Assembly (NCBI GenBank): GCA_001775485.1
Contig: MEWX01000026.1
Coordinates: 1 to 51,977, forward strand
Source of the DNA: Candidatus Adlerbacteria bacterium RIFCSPLOWO2_01_FULL_51_16
GTDB lineage: Bacteria > Patescibacteriota > Minisyncoccia > Phycocordibacterales > SBAW01
Direction of reading: 5' to 3'
Length of the DNA: 51,977 nucleotides
How positions within the stretch are numbered: position 1 is the first letter of the stretch; every line of letters begins with the position of its first letter. The translations under genes were made by a program, and so were the position numbers. Below are positions 20,160 through 30,339 of the stretch, piece by piece. Below the pieces are notes generated by a model. The model did not search any database. It was not told the origin of the DNA and saw only the letters and a list, made by a program, of their open reading frames with translations.

Positions 20160-20864
20160 CTATTTTCTAAAACGCATATGCCAAGGAGCAAGGACCGCTT
20201 CCCCTATGACACCACTGGACATCTTTGAAGCTCCCTGGTGCCTGTCCTCGAGAAGAACGGGAATTTCTACAATCCGTGCACCCTTTTTCCATAACCTATG
20301 TTTGATCTCCATCATAAACGCGTGCCCCCGGGCATTGATATCCTGCAGATGGGCTTCGCGCATAAAACTCGCGCGCATCAAGATAAAGCCCGCAGTGCAA
20401 TCATTGATTGGCATACCGGTGATGGTGCGGCAATAGCGGTTGGCAAACCGGCTTAAAAGACGCCGCCACAAGACCCAACCCACCGTGCCGCCGCCTGTGA
20501 CATAGCGCGACCCGATAACCACGTCGGCTTTGTGCGAGGCGGCAATCATTTGCGGCAAGTATTTCGGATCGTGTGAGAAGTCGGCATCGAGCATCTGCAC
20601 CCACTCAACTTCCTGATCTTTCAGCACCTCGTCAAACGCATTGAGGTACGCTTTGCCTAAGCCCTCTTTGCCCTTGCGGGACAGAAGTTTTATATGAACA
20701 TCACCCGCTATGAGCGAGCGCACAATGCCTGCCGTACCATCCGGCGAGTTGTCATCGACAACAAGTATATCAATCGTCGGCTCAAACTCGCGCACGCGCG
20801 CAATAATAGGCGCAATATTTTGCGCCTCATTGTAGGTGGGGATTATAACCACAATTTTTTGCAT
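20160..20864 (-). CDS. Dolichol-phosphate mannosyltransferase-like GT2 (no TM extension)
   Basis: MQKIVVIIPTYNEAQNIAPII, VVDDNSPDGTAGIV, QMLDADFSHDPKYLPQM. Confidence 0.92.
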   Translation of the reverse strand: MQKIVVIIPTYNEAQNIAPIIARVREFEPTIDILVVDDNSPDGTAGIVRSLIAGDVHIKLLSRKGKEGLGKAYLNAFDEVLKDQEVEWVQMLDADFSHDPKYLPQMIAASHKADVVIGSRYVTGGGTVGWVLWRRLLSRFANRYCRTITGMPINDCTAGFILMRASFMREAHLQDINARGHAFMMEIKHRLWKKGARIVEIPVLLEDRHQGASKMSSGVIGEAVLAPWHMRFRK

Positions 20865-20932
20865 GTCTGTATACTGAAAATACAGCATTATAGCTTGCGG
20901 CGCAACGATAAAAAGAGTATGATTTTCCTGTT

Positions 20933-22189
20933 ATGAAGCGCGTTACCTGCCGTATTTCAGGCGAACTACTTGTAGAACTTTTTTCACTTGGCGACTTATA
21001 CATATCTGATTTTCTTCCCAAAGACAGTTCCCCCAGTTCAGCAAAAGTCCCCTTGACCATGATGCTTGCTCCAAAATCGGGATTGGTACAGCTTGCCCAC
21101 ACGGCATCCTTTGACGATATGTACAAGCAATACTGGTACCGCTCGGGTACAAACGAGTCAATGGTCGAAGAATTGAAGCAGATTGCAACGTCTTCAGTAA
21201 AACTCATGAATATGAAACCGGGCGACATATTTGTCGATATCGCCTGCAATGATGGAACACAATTCTCCTTTGTCGACCCGAGTATCGTCCGTATCGGTTT
21301 TGACCCAGCAAAAAATACATATAAAGAGGCAGACAAGACGCGATTTGATCTCTTTGTGAATGATTATTTCTCCGCAAAAGCATACCGCGAATCAAAATGG
21401 GGCTCAAAGAAAGCAAAAGTCATAACAACGATTGCAATGTTCTATGACCTGGAGGACCCGCACGTATTTGTTGAAGATGTAAAAGAAATTATGGACGACA
21501 ACGGGTTGTGGGTAGTGCAGATGAGTTATTTGCCGCTGATGTTAAAACAACTCGCATTTGATAATATTTGCCACGAGCACTTGGAGTACTACACGCTCCA
21601 ATCCTTTAAATACCTGCTCGACCAGCACGACATGCAAATAGTCGATTGCCAGCTCAACGACGTTAACGGCGGGAGTTTCCGCGTGTATATACGGAAAAAC
21701 AAAGCAGATCCCACAATCTTTGCGACCGCCCCCTATCGAGATGTTGCCAGGTACCGTGTCGAGTCAATTCTTACGCACGAAGAGACGCTCAAACTTAAAG
21801 ACCCGAAAACCTTTTTGAAGTTTTATAAAGACGCGTGCGACTTGCGCGACAAAACACTTGCCTTTATGAAGGCCGAGAAAGCGAAGGGTAAAAAAATTTG
21901 GGCCTACGGCGCATCAACCAAGGGCAACACTCTTTTGCAGTGGTGGGGCATCGACAATACGTTGCTTGACGGTATTGCCGAACGCCAGCCGATGAAATAC
22001 GGTCTCAAGACGGTCGGCACCAATATTCCTATTTTCTCCGACGAAGAGATGCGCAAAGCGGAGCCCGACTACTTGCTGGTACTGCCCTGGCATTTTATAG
22101 AATCTTTTGTGCGACGCGAACAGGAATTTCTAAACCGGGGAGGTAAATTCATTCTCCCCTGTCCCCATTTTGAAGTGATTGGGAAATAG
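20933..22189 (+). CDS. NDP-hexose C-methyltransferase-type SAM methyltransferase
   Basis: N-terminal CRISGE...LFSLGDLYISDF; DIFVDIACNDGTQFSF; C-terminal IWAYGASTKGNTLLQ and ERQPMKYGLKTVGT. Confidence 0.85.
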   Translation: MKRVTCRISGELLVELFSLGDLYISDFLPKDSSPSSAKVPLTMMLAPKSGLVQLAHTASFDDMYKQYWYRSGTNESMVEELKQIATSSVKLMNMKPGDIFVDIACNDGTQFSFVDPSIVRIGFDPAKNTYKEADKTRFDLFVNDYFSAKAYRESKWGSKKAKVITTIAMFYDLEDPHVFVEDVKEIMDDNGLWVVQMSYLPLMLKQLAFDNICHEHLEYYTLQSFKYLLDQHDMQIVDCQLNDVNGGSFRVYIRKNKADPTIFATAPYRDVARYRVESILTHEETLKLKDPKTFLKFYKDACDLRDKTLAFMKAEKAKGKKIWAYGASTKGNTLLQWWGIDNTLLDGIAERQPMKYGLKTVGTNIPIFSDEEMRKAEPDYLLVLPWHFIESFVRREQEFLNRGGKFILPCPHFEVIGK

Positions 22190-22846
22190 TTATTGGTCTT
22201 TCAGTTTCCGCATCTCAAGAAATACAATCCCCAAAGGAAGCGGTTGGAGTAAAAATACACGCGAGTGCGGAGTGATTGCCTTGCCTACCTCGAGCAGTTC
22301 TTTGCGATCAAAAAAGCGCTGCTCTGTCCACGGCCAAAAGCGGCGAAGCATTGTAGGGCGGGTACTTTTGTACCAGAGTGTGTGATAGGAGTATTTATAC
22401 GGGACACTAATGAGCGCCACACCGCCCGGAGCAAGTGCCTTATAGTGTTCGCGCGCGACACTCGTTGAATCCTCAAAATGTTCAATGAGCCCCTGACTCC
22501 AGACAAAATCAAACTTCTCTTGCAGATTGAGTTTCGTACAGTCATCCACTACAAACCGTGCGTTTGCAATGTTATGTTGTAGTGCATATTCGGTCGCTTG
22601 CCGCACCGCAACATCTGAAATGTCTACGCCCAAAAGGTTTTTTAATTCAGGAGCCAGAGAAAGCGAGAGAGACGCACGGCCGCAGCCCAATTCAAGCATC
22701 CGGGTTTCGCGGGTTATATACCGGCGATGTATCCGACGGAAGAATATATTGTATGTCGAGCGGCCGAGGTCGATGACTTTATCCAGCATCCCCCGCCGCT
22801 CCCAGATTTTTTGCCACTCCTCTGTCTGTTCGGTACTTTTTTGCAT
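22190..22846 (-). CDS. Class I SAM-dependent methyltransferase
   Basis: RMLELGCGRASLSLSLA, FDFVWSQGLIEHFED. Confidence 0.87.
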   Translation of the reverse strand: MQKSTEQTEEWQKIWERRGMLDKVIDLGRSTYNIFFRRIHRRYITRETRMLELGCGRASLSLSLAPELKNLLGVDISDVAVRQATEYALQHNIANARFVVDDCTKLNLQEKFDFVWSQGLIEHFEDSTSVAREHYKALAPGGVALISVPYKYSYHTLWYKSTRPTMLRRFWPWTEQRFFDRKELLEVGKAITPHSRVFLLQPLPLGIVFLEMRKLKDQ

Positions 22847-22877
22847 CTAGCCAGTATAACGGTCCGCATCCGCTTTC

Positions 22878-23012
22878 GCCATCAGCGTTGAGCGCCAACT
22901 GATAAAGTACGGCCTTAAAACCAATCGTTTGTGCTACACGAAAATGAATTTTTGGATAGGGGGCGGAAAATTTATTGTCCCTTGCCCCCGCTCCAAGGTT
23001 ATAGGAAAATAA
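22878..23012 (+). pseudogene. Decayed 3' remnant of a second C-methyltransferase gene
   Basis: Contains VERQLIKYGLKT, then in another frame HENEFLDR, then back to GGKFIVPCPRSKVIGK*; compare ERQPMKYGLKT, REQEFLNRGGKFILPCPHFEVIGK* in 20933-22189. Confidence 0.85.
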
Positions 23013-23016
23013 CACC

Positions 23017-23712
23017 ATGCAAGCGGTTATTTTGGCCGGAGGATTGGGCAACCGACTTCGGCCTATTACGCTTGAGATCCCCAAACCATTGGTACCGGTC
23101 AAAAAAAGACCTATACTTAACCACCATGTCGCATTTCTTATTAATGGAGGGGTTGAGGAAATTTTTGTCATTGTGAATATTGCAGAGGCAGCAGACTACG
23201 ATCGGTGGATAAAAACATGGAGCGACGAGCCGTGGATGGCTCGAGTGCGGGTTGTATATGAGAAAGAAAGTAGAGGGACATTTGGCTCCCTGCAAACAGT
23301 GCTTCCCATGCTTAATAAAGAGCGGCTCATAATAAGCAATGGCGATAGCCTGATGGATTTCGATATGCAGGAGCTAATACGCTCACACACCCAAGGCGGA
23401 ACATTAGTGACTACTGCACTTGGCACGACAGAGGACCCGTACGAGTACGGGGTAGCGATTATACAAGATGGACGGATTGAGCGATTTACAAAGAACCCCG
23501 CAGAGCCGAATAGTGGACACATTTCCATGGGACTCTATGTCGTAGAACCTGCTGTCCTGGAATTACTTGAGGACCGTATCCAAAGTTTTGAATATGATGT
23601 ATTGACCGCGCTATCCTTGCAAAAAGAGAATAATGGTGGTATAATGAAAAACAGTCGGTTCTACGAGTGCGGGACTCTCTCCCGTTGGGAACGAGCCATT
23701 AAGGAGTGGTAA
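23017..23712 (+). CDS. Sugar-phosphate nucleotidyltransferase
   Basis: MQAVILAGGLGNRLRPITLEIPKPLVPVKKRPIL. Confidence 0.92.
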   Translation: MQAVILAGGLGNRLRPITLEIPKPLVPVKKRPILNHHVAFLINGGVEEIFVIVNIAEAADYDRWIKTWSDEPWMARVRVVYEKESRGTFGSLQTVLPMLNKERLIISNGDSLMDFDMQELIRSHTQGGTLVTTALGTTEDPYEYGVAIIQDGRIERFTKNPAEPNSGHISMGLYVVEPAVLELLEDRIQSFEYDVLTALSLQKENNGGIMKNSRFYECGTLSRWERAIKEW

Positions 23713-24387
23713 ATGGACAGCGCATCGCGGGAGAAGACCCGCTATTTCTCGAAATTCGCGCTCGCCCACCTGCGGGAGATGCGAATTCTTAAAGCAGGAA
23801 AGATCCTCGGACCTGAAAGCGAAGGCTGGCGAAATGTTGCCCAGCATTGCCTAGCGGAGGCAGTCGGCGCGGATATACTGGCCGAACACCTTGGAGCAGA
23901 CCGGAGCAAGGTCGTGCGCGGAACATTACTCCACGACTGGTACAAGCGCGGCGAGATTGCGGCGCGGCGCGAGCACGGTGGAATGAAAGGGTACCTTCTT
24001 TCCTCTGCGGAGGACGAGCAATTGTTGGTACGGTTCGGGGTCACGGAGGATATCATTCGCATCGCTCACGCAAATATCCCCGAGACAGAGGATCTAGGTC
24101 GTCTTGCACAACGTCCGTTGGAGGAAAAGATCATGCACTTTATGGACATGATCACCGACCAATCCTCATTCATTGAGTCCGAGGAGCGGCTGCAGAAAGT
24201 CGAGAGAAATCCTATGACCCTGGAGTTTCTCGAATCCTTTAGGCCTAGGTATGGCGGCAAGCACCTCAATGAGATCCAACGAGAGGTGCTCACGCTCGAG
24301 CAGGCGGAGTTCGAGTCCATACTCGGCATCGAGCATGGCACGCTTGTTCCCTTTCTCAACCATGAAGTGCAAAAGAGAATAGGATGA
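23713..24387 (+). CDS. HD-domain (putative phosphohydrolase) protein
   Basis: NVAQHCLAEAVGADIL ... GTLLHDWYKRGE; SD AAGGAG directly upstream. Confidence 0.75.
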   Translation: MDSASREKTRYFSKFALAHLREMRILKAGKILGPESEGWRNVAQHCLAEAVGADILAEHLGADRSKVVRGTLLHDWYKRGEIAARREHGGMKGYLLSSAEDEQLLVRFGVTEDIIRIAHANIPETEDLGRLAQRPLEEKIMHFMDMITDQSSFIESEERLQKVERNPMTLEFLESFRPRYGGKHLNEIQREVLTLEQAEFESILGIEHGTLVPFLNHEVQKRIG

Positions 24388-24414
24388 GCGCACCGAGACC
24401 GGTTCCACTCATAG

Positions 24415-24456
24415 CCGTCGCAGGGAGTTTACTCTTTGCGACGGTTTTTATTTTTC
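24415..24456 (+). terminator. Intrinsic terminator
   Basis: CCGTCGCA...TGCGACGG followed by T-rich TTTTTATTTTT. Confidence 0.82.
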
Positions 24457-25386
24457 TAAATCGGCTTTGACCATCATTTCGACTAATTGTAAGAACGGGA
24501 CTTCGGGCCGCCAATTGAGATCTTTTTTTATTTTATTGTTCTCACCAAAGAATATTTTGCCTTCGCTTGGACGGTAAAATTCTTTTGAAACCTTCACGAT
24601 GACCCGTCCGTCTTCGGTCTTCCCGATTTCATTGATCCCCGTCCCGCTCCACGCAAGTTTCATACCAAGTGCTTGTGCCGCCGCTTCGACAAACTCTCGC
24701 ACGGTATGAACTTCCCCTGTAGCGATTACATAATCATTCGGTGCCTTTGCCTGAAGCATCAAATACATCGCGCGTACATAGTCACCTGCAAAACCCCAGT
24801 CACGTTTAGTGTCTAAGTTCCCGAGCGTCAGACAATCAAGTGTCCCTTTTTTAATTTTTGCGAGAGAGGAGGTAATTTTACGTGTGACAAAACGTTCGTG
24901 GCGGCGAGGCGACTCATGGTTATAAAGAATGCCGGAGACCGCAAATATTCCATGATTCTTTCGATAGCCCTCTATCGCTTGATGTGCAAGGAGTTTGCCG
25001 TATGCATAGGGTTTTTTAGGATGAAAGGGTGTTTGCTCATTCTGCGGACTTTCTACCGGCTCTCCGTACATCTCTGCCGAAGACGCTTGGAAGAAACGCG
25101 TCTTCGGTGAAAGAGAGCGAACTGCTTGAAGAAACAATAGCGGCACTTCCCCACAACTTCTCACCGTTCCTATTGGGTCTTCCCACGGATCTTGAACGGT
25201 CGAAACAGAAGCGAGATTATATATTTCATCAAATTTTTTTGAAACAAGGTTACTTATAAACAAAGGATCGAGCAGGTCGCCATCACTTCGGTCAACGCCG
25301 TGTACCTCGTACCCCTTCTCCGTAAGGAACTCCGCTAAGTAGGAGCCGTCTTGCCCAGCGACCCCCGTTATGAGTGCTTTTTTCAT
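24448..25386 (-). CDS. GDP-mannose 4,6-dehydratase-like SDR (paralogue of next gene)
   Basis: [51 protein letters not shown]. Confidence 0.88.
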   Translation of the reverse strand: MKKALITGVAGQDGSYLAEFLTEKGYEVHGVDRSDGDLLDPLFISNLVSKKFDEIYNLASVSTVQDPWEDPIGTVRSCGEVPLLFLQAVRSLSPKTRFFQASSAEMYGEPVESPQNEQTPFHPKKPYAYGKLLAHQAIEGYRKNHGIFAVSGILYNHESPRRHERFVTRKITSSLAKIKKGTLDCLTLGNLDTKRDWGFAGDYVRAMYLMLQAKAPNDYVIATGEVHTVREFVEAAAQALGMKLAWSGTGINEIGKTEDGRVIVKVSKEFYRPSEGKIFFGENNKIKKDLNWRPEVPFLQLVEMMVKADLEK

Positions 25387-26420
25387 TATTTATTACGCTT
25401 GGCCAATTCAGCGGAAACCATAATCCTTATCAGCTCTTTAAAAGTAGTTTTTGGCTTCCACTTCAATTCTCTGCGGGCCTTTGAGGCGTCCCCACGGAGA
25501 TACGCGACCTCATTGGGGCGGAAGTAATACGGGTCGATCCCTATGAGAGTTCTGCCGGTTTTTGCGTCAATGCCGCGCTCTTTTCTTCCTTTGCCTCTCC
25601 ACACGATAGTGATGCCTAGGCACTTGAACACTTCCTCGACTAATTCTCGGATTGAGTGCGTCTTCCCGGTGGCGATAACGTAGTCCTTGGGTTTTTTCCT
25701 CTGCAACATGCGCCATGTCGCCTCCATGTACTCCGGCGCATATCCCCAGTCGCGCTTGGCATCGAGATTGCCGAGTGTAATCTTCTGTCGAGATCCTAAA
25801 CTTACTCCGACCGCTCCCATAACTACTTTGCGGGTTACAAAGTTTTCGCCGCGACGCGGGCTCTCGTGATTAAAAAGGATCCCGTTAACCACAAACATGC
25901 CGTAACTTTCGCGGTAGATGCGGGCTATCTCTGCGGCATACAACTTAGCAACACCGTAGGGACTGCGGGGATGAAATGGCGTTTTTTCGTTTTGGGGAGC
26001 TTCTTCTTTGTCGCCGCTGTAGAGTTCGGACGTTGATGCCTGATATATCTTTGCCTTTGGAGAGACAGTGCGCACGGCCTCAAGGAGCGTGAGTACTCCT
26101 ATGGCATCGGATTGCGCCGTATAAAACGGTATATCAAACGACACGTGTACATGCGACTGTGCCGCGAGATTATACACTTCATGGGGTTTCACCCGGCGGA
26201 GTGTTGATATGAGAGAATGCATATCTGTCATATCTCCGTAATGGAGAAAAATCTTTTTGGAATATTTACTTTTGTGTAGATGCTCAATATTGTGCCGGTT
26301 AAAGGTGCTTGTGCGGCGGACAAGACCGTGGACCTCGTATCCTTTCTCGAGCAGAAGCTCCGCCAAATAGGAACCGTCTTGCCCGGTAATACCTGTGATG
26401 AGTGCTCGTTTTTTTGCCAT
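25386..26420 (-). CDS. gmd: GDP-mannose 4,6-dehydratase
   Basis: [69 protein letters not shown]. Confidence 0.95.
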   Translation of the reverse strand: MAKKRALITGITGQDGSYLAELLLEKGYEVHGLVRRTSTFNRHNIEHLHKSKYSKKIFLHYGDMTDMHSLISTLRRVKPHEVYNLAAQSHVHVSFDIPFYTAQSDAIGVLTLLEAVRTVSPKAKIYQASTSELYSGDKEEAPQNEKTPFHPRSPYGVAKLYAAEIARIYRESYGMFVVNGILFNHESPRRGENFVTRKVVMGAVGVSLGSRQKITLGNLDAKRDWGYAPEYMEATWRMLQRKKPKDYVIATGKTHSIRELVEEVFKCLGITIVWRGKGRKERGIDAKTGRTLIGIDPYYFRPNEVAYLRGDASKARRELKWKPKTTFKELIRIMVSAELAKRNK

Positions 26421-26449
26421 AAGAAGCTACAGTAACAGAAAAAAATAAT

Positions 26450-27589
26450 TTACGAAAGCTTGATAAAAGAAAGAATTCTTTTCGTCCGCTCGTCCCAGCT
26501 GTACGCAAGGACATCTCTTTTTGCCTGACGCGCGAACTCTTGCGCACGCTCCGGATGCTTGAGCAGTTCTTCTATCGCTTGTGCAAGTGCGCTCGGATTA
26601 TCGGGAGGCACGAGCACTGCATTTTTTTCATTGAGCACCTCGCGTATGGTCGGTAAATCGGAGGCAATAATGGGTCGCCCGCCCGCCATATATTCAAACA
26701 TCTTCACCGGAGACATGTTGCTTCGGTAATGCGGTGTGTCGGGAAACGGCATGAGGGCTATGTCCGCTGCCCGCTGATACAGCGCAAGCGTTGCTTGAGG
26801 TGCAAAGCCCTTTAAGATAACTCTCGACTCAACGTGGAGGTTTTTTGCCTCTTCTGTATACCGCGCAAGATCTTTTTCACTACCCCCCACCGCGACAAAC
26901 AGTACCTTGGGAATATGCGAGAGTGAGCGTAGGATATCGCTGATGCCTTTGTCCTCCCCCATCGTGGTGAAGTTGCCGCTGTAGAGAATAATGGGCGAAT
27001 CAGGCGGGAGTTTGAGTGATTGCCGCGCAGTGTCCTGGGGCGTATCAAGAGCGAAGGTGGCGAGTTCAACGCCGCTTGGCTCAACTTGTATACGCTCCCC
27101 CTTAAATCCCGCTGAGATGAATTTTTGCCGGAGCGCTTGTGAGATGGTGATGATGCCTTTTGCCCGGCGCGCAAGCCAAAAATACATTCTCTGTTTTGCA
27201 AACACATGGTGACACTCCAAAACACTGGGGATGCCGAGTACGGTGAACAAAAGGAACGGCGTGTCACGCGTATAGATAACCGTATCCTTCTTTTTTGTCC
27301 GCGCCAGCAGAAAAAAGACACTTATATAAAAGGTGGTATAGGCAATAAAAAACGCAAGACGGCTCGATGAAAAGCGCAATGCATCGAGTGTCGGCATATA
27401 ATGGACATCAAAAGTGCGCGCAACTCCATAGGTCTCAAATAAATTCTTTTCAAACTGTGTTTTGCGGCGCGGCAATACGAGCGTTACTGTCGCACCCGCC
27501 TTGGCAAACGCTTCGCATCCCTTAACTATAGTGAGCCCGTGCGCTTTTTCTGTCGGGATCCGCGCGTTTGCTATGTAAAAAATTTTCAT
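26450..27589 (-). CDS. Glycosyltransferase family 4
   Basis: GVELATF, ILYSGNFTTMGEDKGI, MFEYMAGGRPIIASDLPTIREVL. Confidence 0.9.
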   Translation of the reverse strand: MKIFYIANARIPTEKAHGLTIVKGCEAFAKAGATVTLVLPRRKTQFEKNLFETYGVARTFDVHYMPTLDALRFSSSRLAFFIAYTTFYISVFFLLARTKKKDTVIYTRDTPFLLFTVLGIPSVLECHHVFAKQRMYFWLARRAKGIITISQALRQKFISAGFKGERIQVEPSGVELATFALDTPQDTARQSLKLPPDSPIILYSGNFTTMGEDKGISDILRSLSHIPKVLFVAVGGSEKDLARYTEEAKNLHVESRVILKGFAPQATLALYQRAADIALMPFPDTPHYRSNMSPVKMFEYMAGGRPIIASDLPTIREVLNEKNAVLVPPDNPSALAQAIEELLKHPERAQEFARQAKRDVLAYSWDERTKRILSFIKLS

Positions 27590-28020
27590 AGGAATTTTTG
27601 GTCTTTGAACACCAAAAACTTATAGCCCATAAAATTGCCACAGACCGATATCGGAATCGTAATAAGCACCGCTATGTTTGCCCACAAATGCGGGGAGATG
27701 CCTTGAGGTGCCCCGATGCCGTTTACTAACAACGAAATGACCCCCACGTTTACAAGAGCGACCGTGCCGGTAAGCACAAAAAAACGAATATACTCTTTGT
27801 GCGCCAAAGCGCGGTCGTGCGAATTAAATACAAAATATTTATTCCAAAAAAAGGAATGCGTGATAACAACGGCAAAAGTGACGGCAGAAAAAAGCGTGAC
27901 TAAGAGGCCCTGTGTAACGCCGGAGACAAAAATAAAAAAGTTGAATATACCGAAGCTCAACAGGGTATTGAGCACGCCTATCGCTCCGTAACGTATAAAC
28001 TGATAGAGGTGGTGTTTCAT
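27586..28020 (-). CDS. GtrA family membrane protein
   Basis: FIRYGAIGVLNTLLSFGIFNFF; 4 TM; NFMGYKFLVFK C-terminus. Confidence 0.88.
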   Translation of the reverse strand: MKHHLYQFIRYGAIGVLNTLLSFGIFNFFIFVSGVTQGLLVTLFSAVTFAVVITHSFFWNKYFVFNSHDRALAHKEYIRFFVLTGTVALVNVGVISLLVNGIGAPQGISPHLWANIAVLITIPISVCGNFMGYKFLVFKDQKFL

Positions 28021-28199
28021 CCTAGAGGTTTTTGGGTATCAGGCTATAGCGTGACCATACTGTCCTGCTTATAACACTCGAAAAGTCCGGAACGTTCCTT
28101 GTACATACGTAGCGTTAAGAGAACTTCTATAAAATGTGTCGTCAGTGTATACCAAGTTGCTTCCCCGGGCAAAGAATATACGGTATAACATACACAATA

Positions 28200-29660
28200 A
28201 TGTCAACGATTTTTGCACGATTCTACCCATGGCTGTCAGCACATTATGTGATCATCGTGGTATCTTGTGCCTTCTTGTTTCTTAACTTTTTTTCGATCCG
28301 CACACTGACAACACAGCCGGCATTTTGGTACGACGAGGGCATCAATGTTGAACTTGCGAGAAACTTTGCCTCTTCCGGAAATCTCGACATTATCGTCGCA
28401 CCCAACACCTTCTCACAGGAAGGTGCATTTTTAGGGTCGACAGGATACACGACAACCGTACCACTCGCGTGGTTTTACCGACTGTTTGGGTTTGGGCTCG
28501 AGCAATCGCGCTTGTATATGCTTTTGTGGATGAACTTGCTCTTGTTGACGGTTTTTTTGTTTGCGAAAAAGCAGTGGGGCGACTGGATAGCGGTGTGCAC
28601 GACAATCTTTTTTGTCACCTACCCTCCATTCTACGGCAACGGCCGGAGTGTCATGGGCGAAATACCCGGATTTTTCTTCCTACTGCTGTCGCTACAATTT
28701 TTTATAGAGAAGCGATCCACTGCGCTCGTAGGCTTACTCGCAGGGCTTGCCGCTGTCAGCAAACCATCAGTGTTCGTATTTGTACTACCGGCATATGCAC
28801 TACTGTGTCTTTTTGAAAAAAAATCAATTATAGAGTCGGTAAAAAAAATATTCTTTTTGGGTCTTGGGTCCGTCGCAGCGATCATTCCTTGGATTATCTT
28901 GTACCGCGACTATGCTCTCAGTGGTAGCACCTGGCAAAGACTTGCGGAGTTTTTTGCAAACCCTTATGCATCCGCCGGTTATTCAGTGCTCGAAAATATC
29001 CAGAAAAATCTTGGCACTTTCTTTTTTACAGGAACACTGCTGTATATGCTTGCTATTGCGGCGTGTATAGCCACAGCGGCATACCTCAAGCCGGAGTGGC
29101 GTCTGGGTAATCGCACCCTGTTGCTGTTCACACTCTTGTATAGTCCCGGTGCCCTGTTCTATTACCTGAAAAGCTTTGGTTACCTGCGCTATCTTATCGC
29201 TACCCAGTTTTTACTGCTATTGCTCGTTATTCCTGCGCTTGTTGCATTGATAGAAACTATGCGTCCAAAAATCAAGAACGGTCTGCTTATTATCGGCGTT
29301 AGTGCATTGTTGCTTTTTCAAGGCGTGTATTTGTTTACCGGCGCAAAATTATTTTACTCAAACCAAGTACAAACTGCGATTACTCATGTAGAGTCTCTTT
29401 TCCCAAATTCAACATACGGGGTGATTAACGTCCCTCCCATAGCAAGCTTGCTGCCCGCTGATAGAAAATATAATTTCATTTCAACCTACGGGGTCAAAGG
29501 CACCGGCGTCAATTTTACACTGCTACCGGAGGCGGAGTTGCCTGAAATCGCATTTATTAACGATAAAAATGACCCCGCTCTTGCTCCCCTCTTTGCGCGC
29601 CGCTACATACCACTTGAAGAAAACCCTACAGGCATAAAGATTTATAGATTGCAGAAATAG
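28200..29660 (+). CDS. GT-C/ArnT-like (GT39-type) multi-TM glycosyltransferase
   Basis: TTQPAFWYDEGINVELARNFA and repeated TM segments; start at M23 of the track ORF. Confidence 0.7.
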   Translation: MSTIFARFYPWLSAHYVIIVVSCAFLFLNFFSIRTLTTQPAFWYDEGINVELARNFASSGNLDIIVAPNTFSQEGAFLGSTGYTTTVPLAWFYRLFGFGLEQSRLYMLLWMNLLLLTVFLFAKKQWGDWIAVCTTIFFVTYPPFYGNGRSVMGEIPGFFFLLLSLQFFIEKRSTALVGLLAGLAAVSKPSVFVFVLPAYALLCLFEKKSIIESVKKIFFLGLGSVAAIIPWIILYRDYALSGSTWQRLAEFFANPYASAGYSVLENIQKNLGTFFFTGTLLYMLAIAACIATAAYLKPEWRLGNRTLLLFTLLYSPGALFYYLKSFGYLRYLIATQFLLLLLVIPALVALIETMRPKIKNGLLIIGVSALLLFQGVYLFTGAKLFYSNQVQTAITHVESLFPNSTYGVINVPPIASLLPADRKYNFISTYGVKGTGVNFTLLPEAELPEIAFINDKNDPALAPLFARRYIPLEENPTGIKIYRLQK

Positions 29661-29679
29661 CTGATACACTCAAGAAAAT

Positions 29680-30318
29680 ATGTCGGTTATTCGATTGTTA
29701 AGTTATCTACCGATAGATCTCGGCCAGGGTCAATACAAGCATTCGACAAAGGCGAAGCAAATTGCCTGGGAAAATGTTCCGCGCGCACGTGCCGGCGCGA
29801 CGGCACTCGATATTGGCTGCGGAGATGGATATTGGTCGGAGATGCTCAAAAGTAAGGGCTATGCGGTGACCTCTATCGATATCCCCAACGACCATTACCC
29901 GAATGTCGATGCCGATGCCCCATACGCACACATGATAGAGATGAATGCAAACGAAAAGCTCGCATTGCCTGGCGCGTCTTTTGATATTGTGTGGTCAACC
30001 GAGGTTGTGGAGCATCTTACCGGCTACCGCACAACGCTTGCGGAGATCCAACGCTTATTAAAACCCGGAGGGCAAGCAGTGCTTACAACGCCGAACTCTT
30101 ACTTTTGGCTGCATTATTTTCTAAAACTATTCGGGATGCGCAACGAGGATTGGCAAAACGAAGGTCACGTAAACTTTTTCTCTATCGACGATATTAAAAC
30201 TTTTTTCCCATCGCTAAAGATGTACGGCTACTTCTTTTATCTACCTCTCATGAAGTTCCGGATCTCCCGCGGCATATCACTCCTTTCGCCTTCATTTGTC
30301 ATTATCTATAAAAAGTAA
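29680..30318 (+). CDS. Class I SAM-dependent methyltransferase
   Basis: TALDIGCGDGYWSEML, FDIVWSTEVVEHL, LLKPGGQAVLTTPN. Confidence 0.88.
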   Translation: MSVIRLLSYLPIDLGQGQYKHSTKAKQIAWENVPRARAGATALDIGCGDGYWSEMLKSKGYAVTSIDIPNDHYPNVDADAPYAHMIEMNANEKLALPGASFDIVWSTEVVEHLTGYRTTLAEIQRLLKPGGQAVLTTPNSYFWLHYFLKLFGMRNEDWQNEGHVNFFSIDDIKTFFPSLKMYGYFFYLPLMKFRISRGISLLSPSFVIIYKK

Positions 30319-30339
30319 AAGTCGTTCGACAGTCCATGT

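Noticed and set aside
23999-24359. Long antisense ORFs over the HD gene and others (e.g. 17118-17846 minus, 9600-10064 minus)
   Set aside because: No recognisable motifs; shadow ORFs of GC-rich coding sequence.
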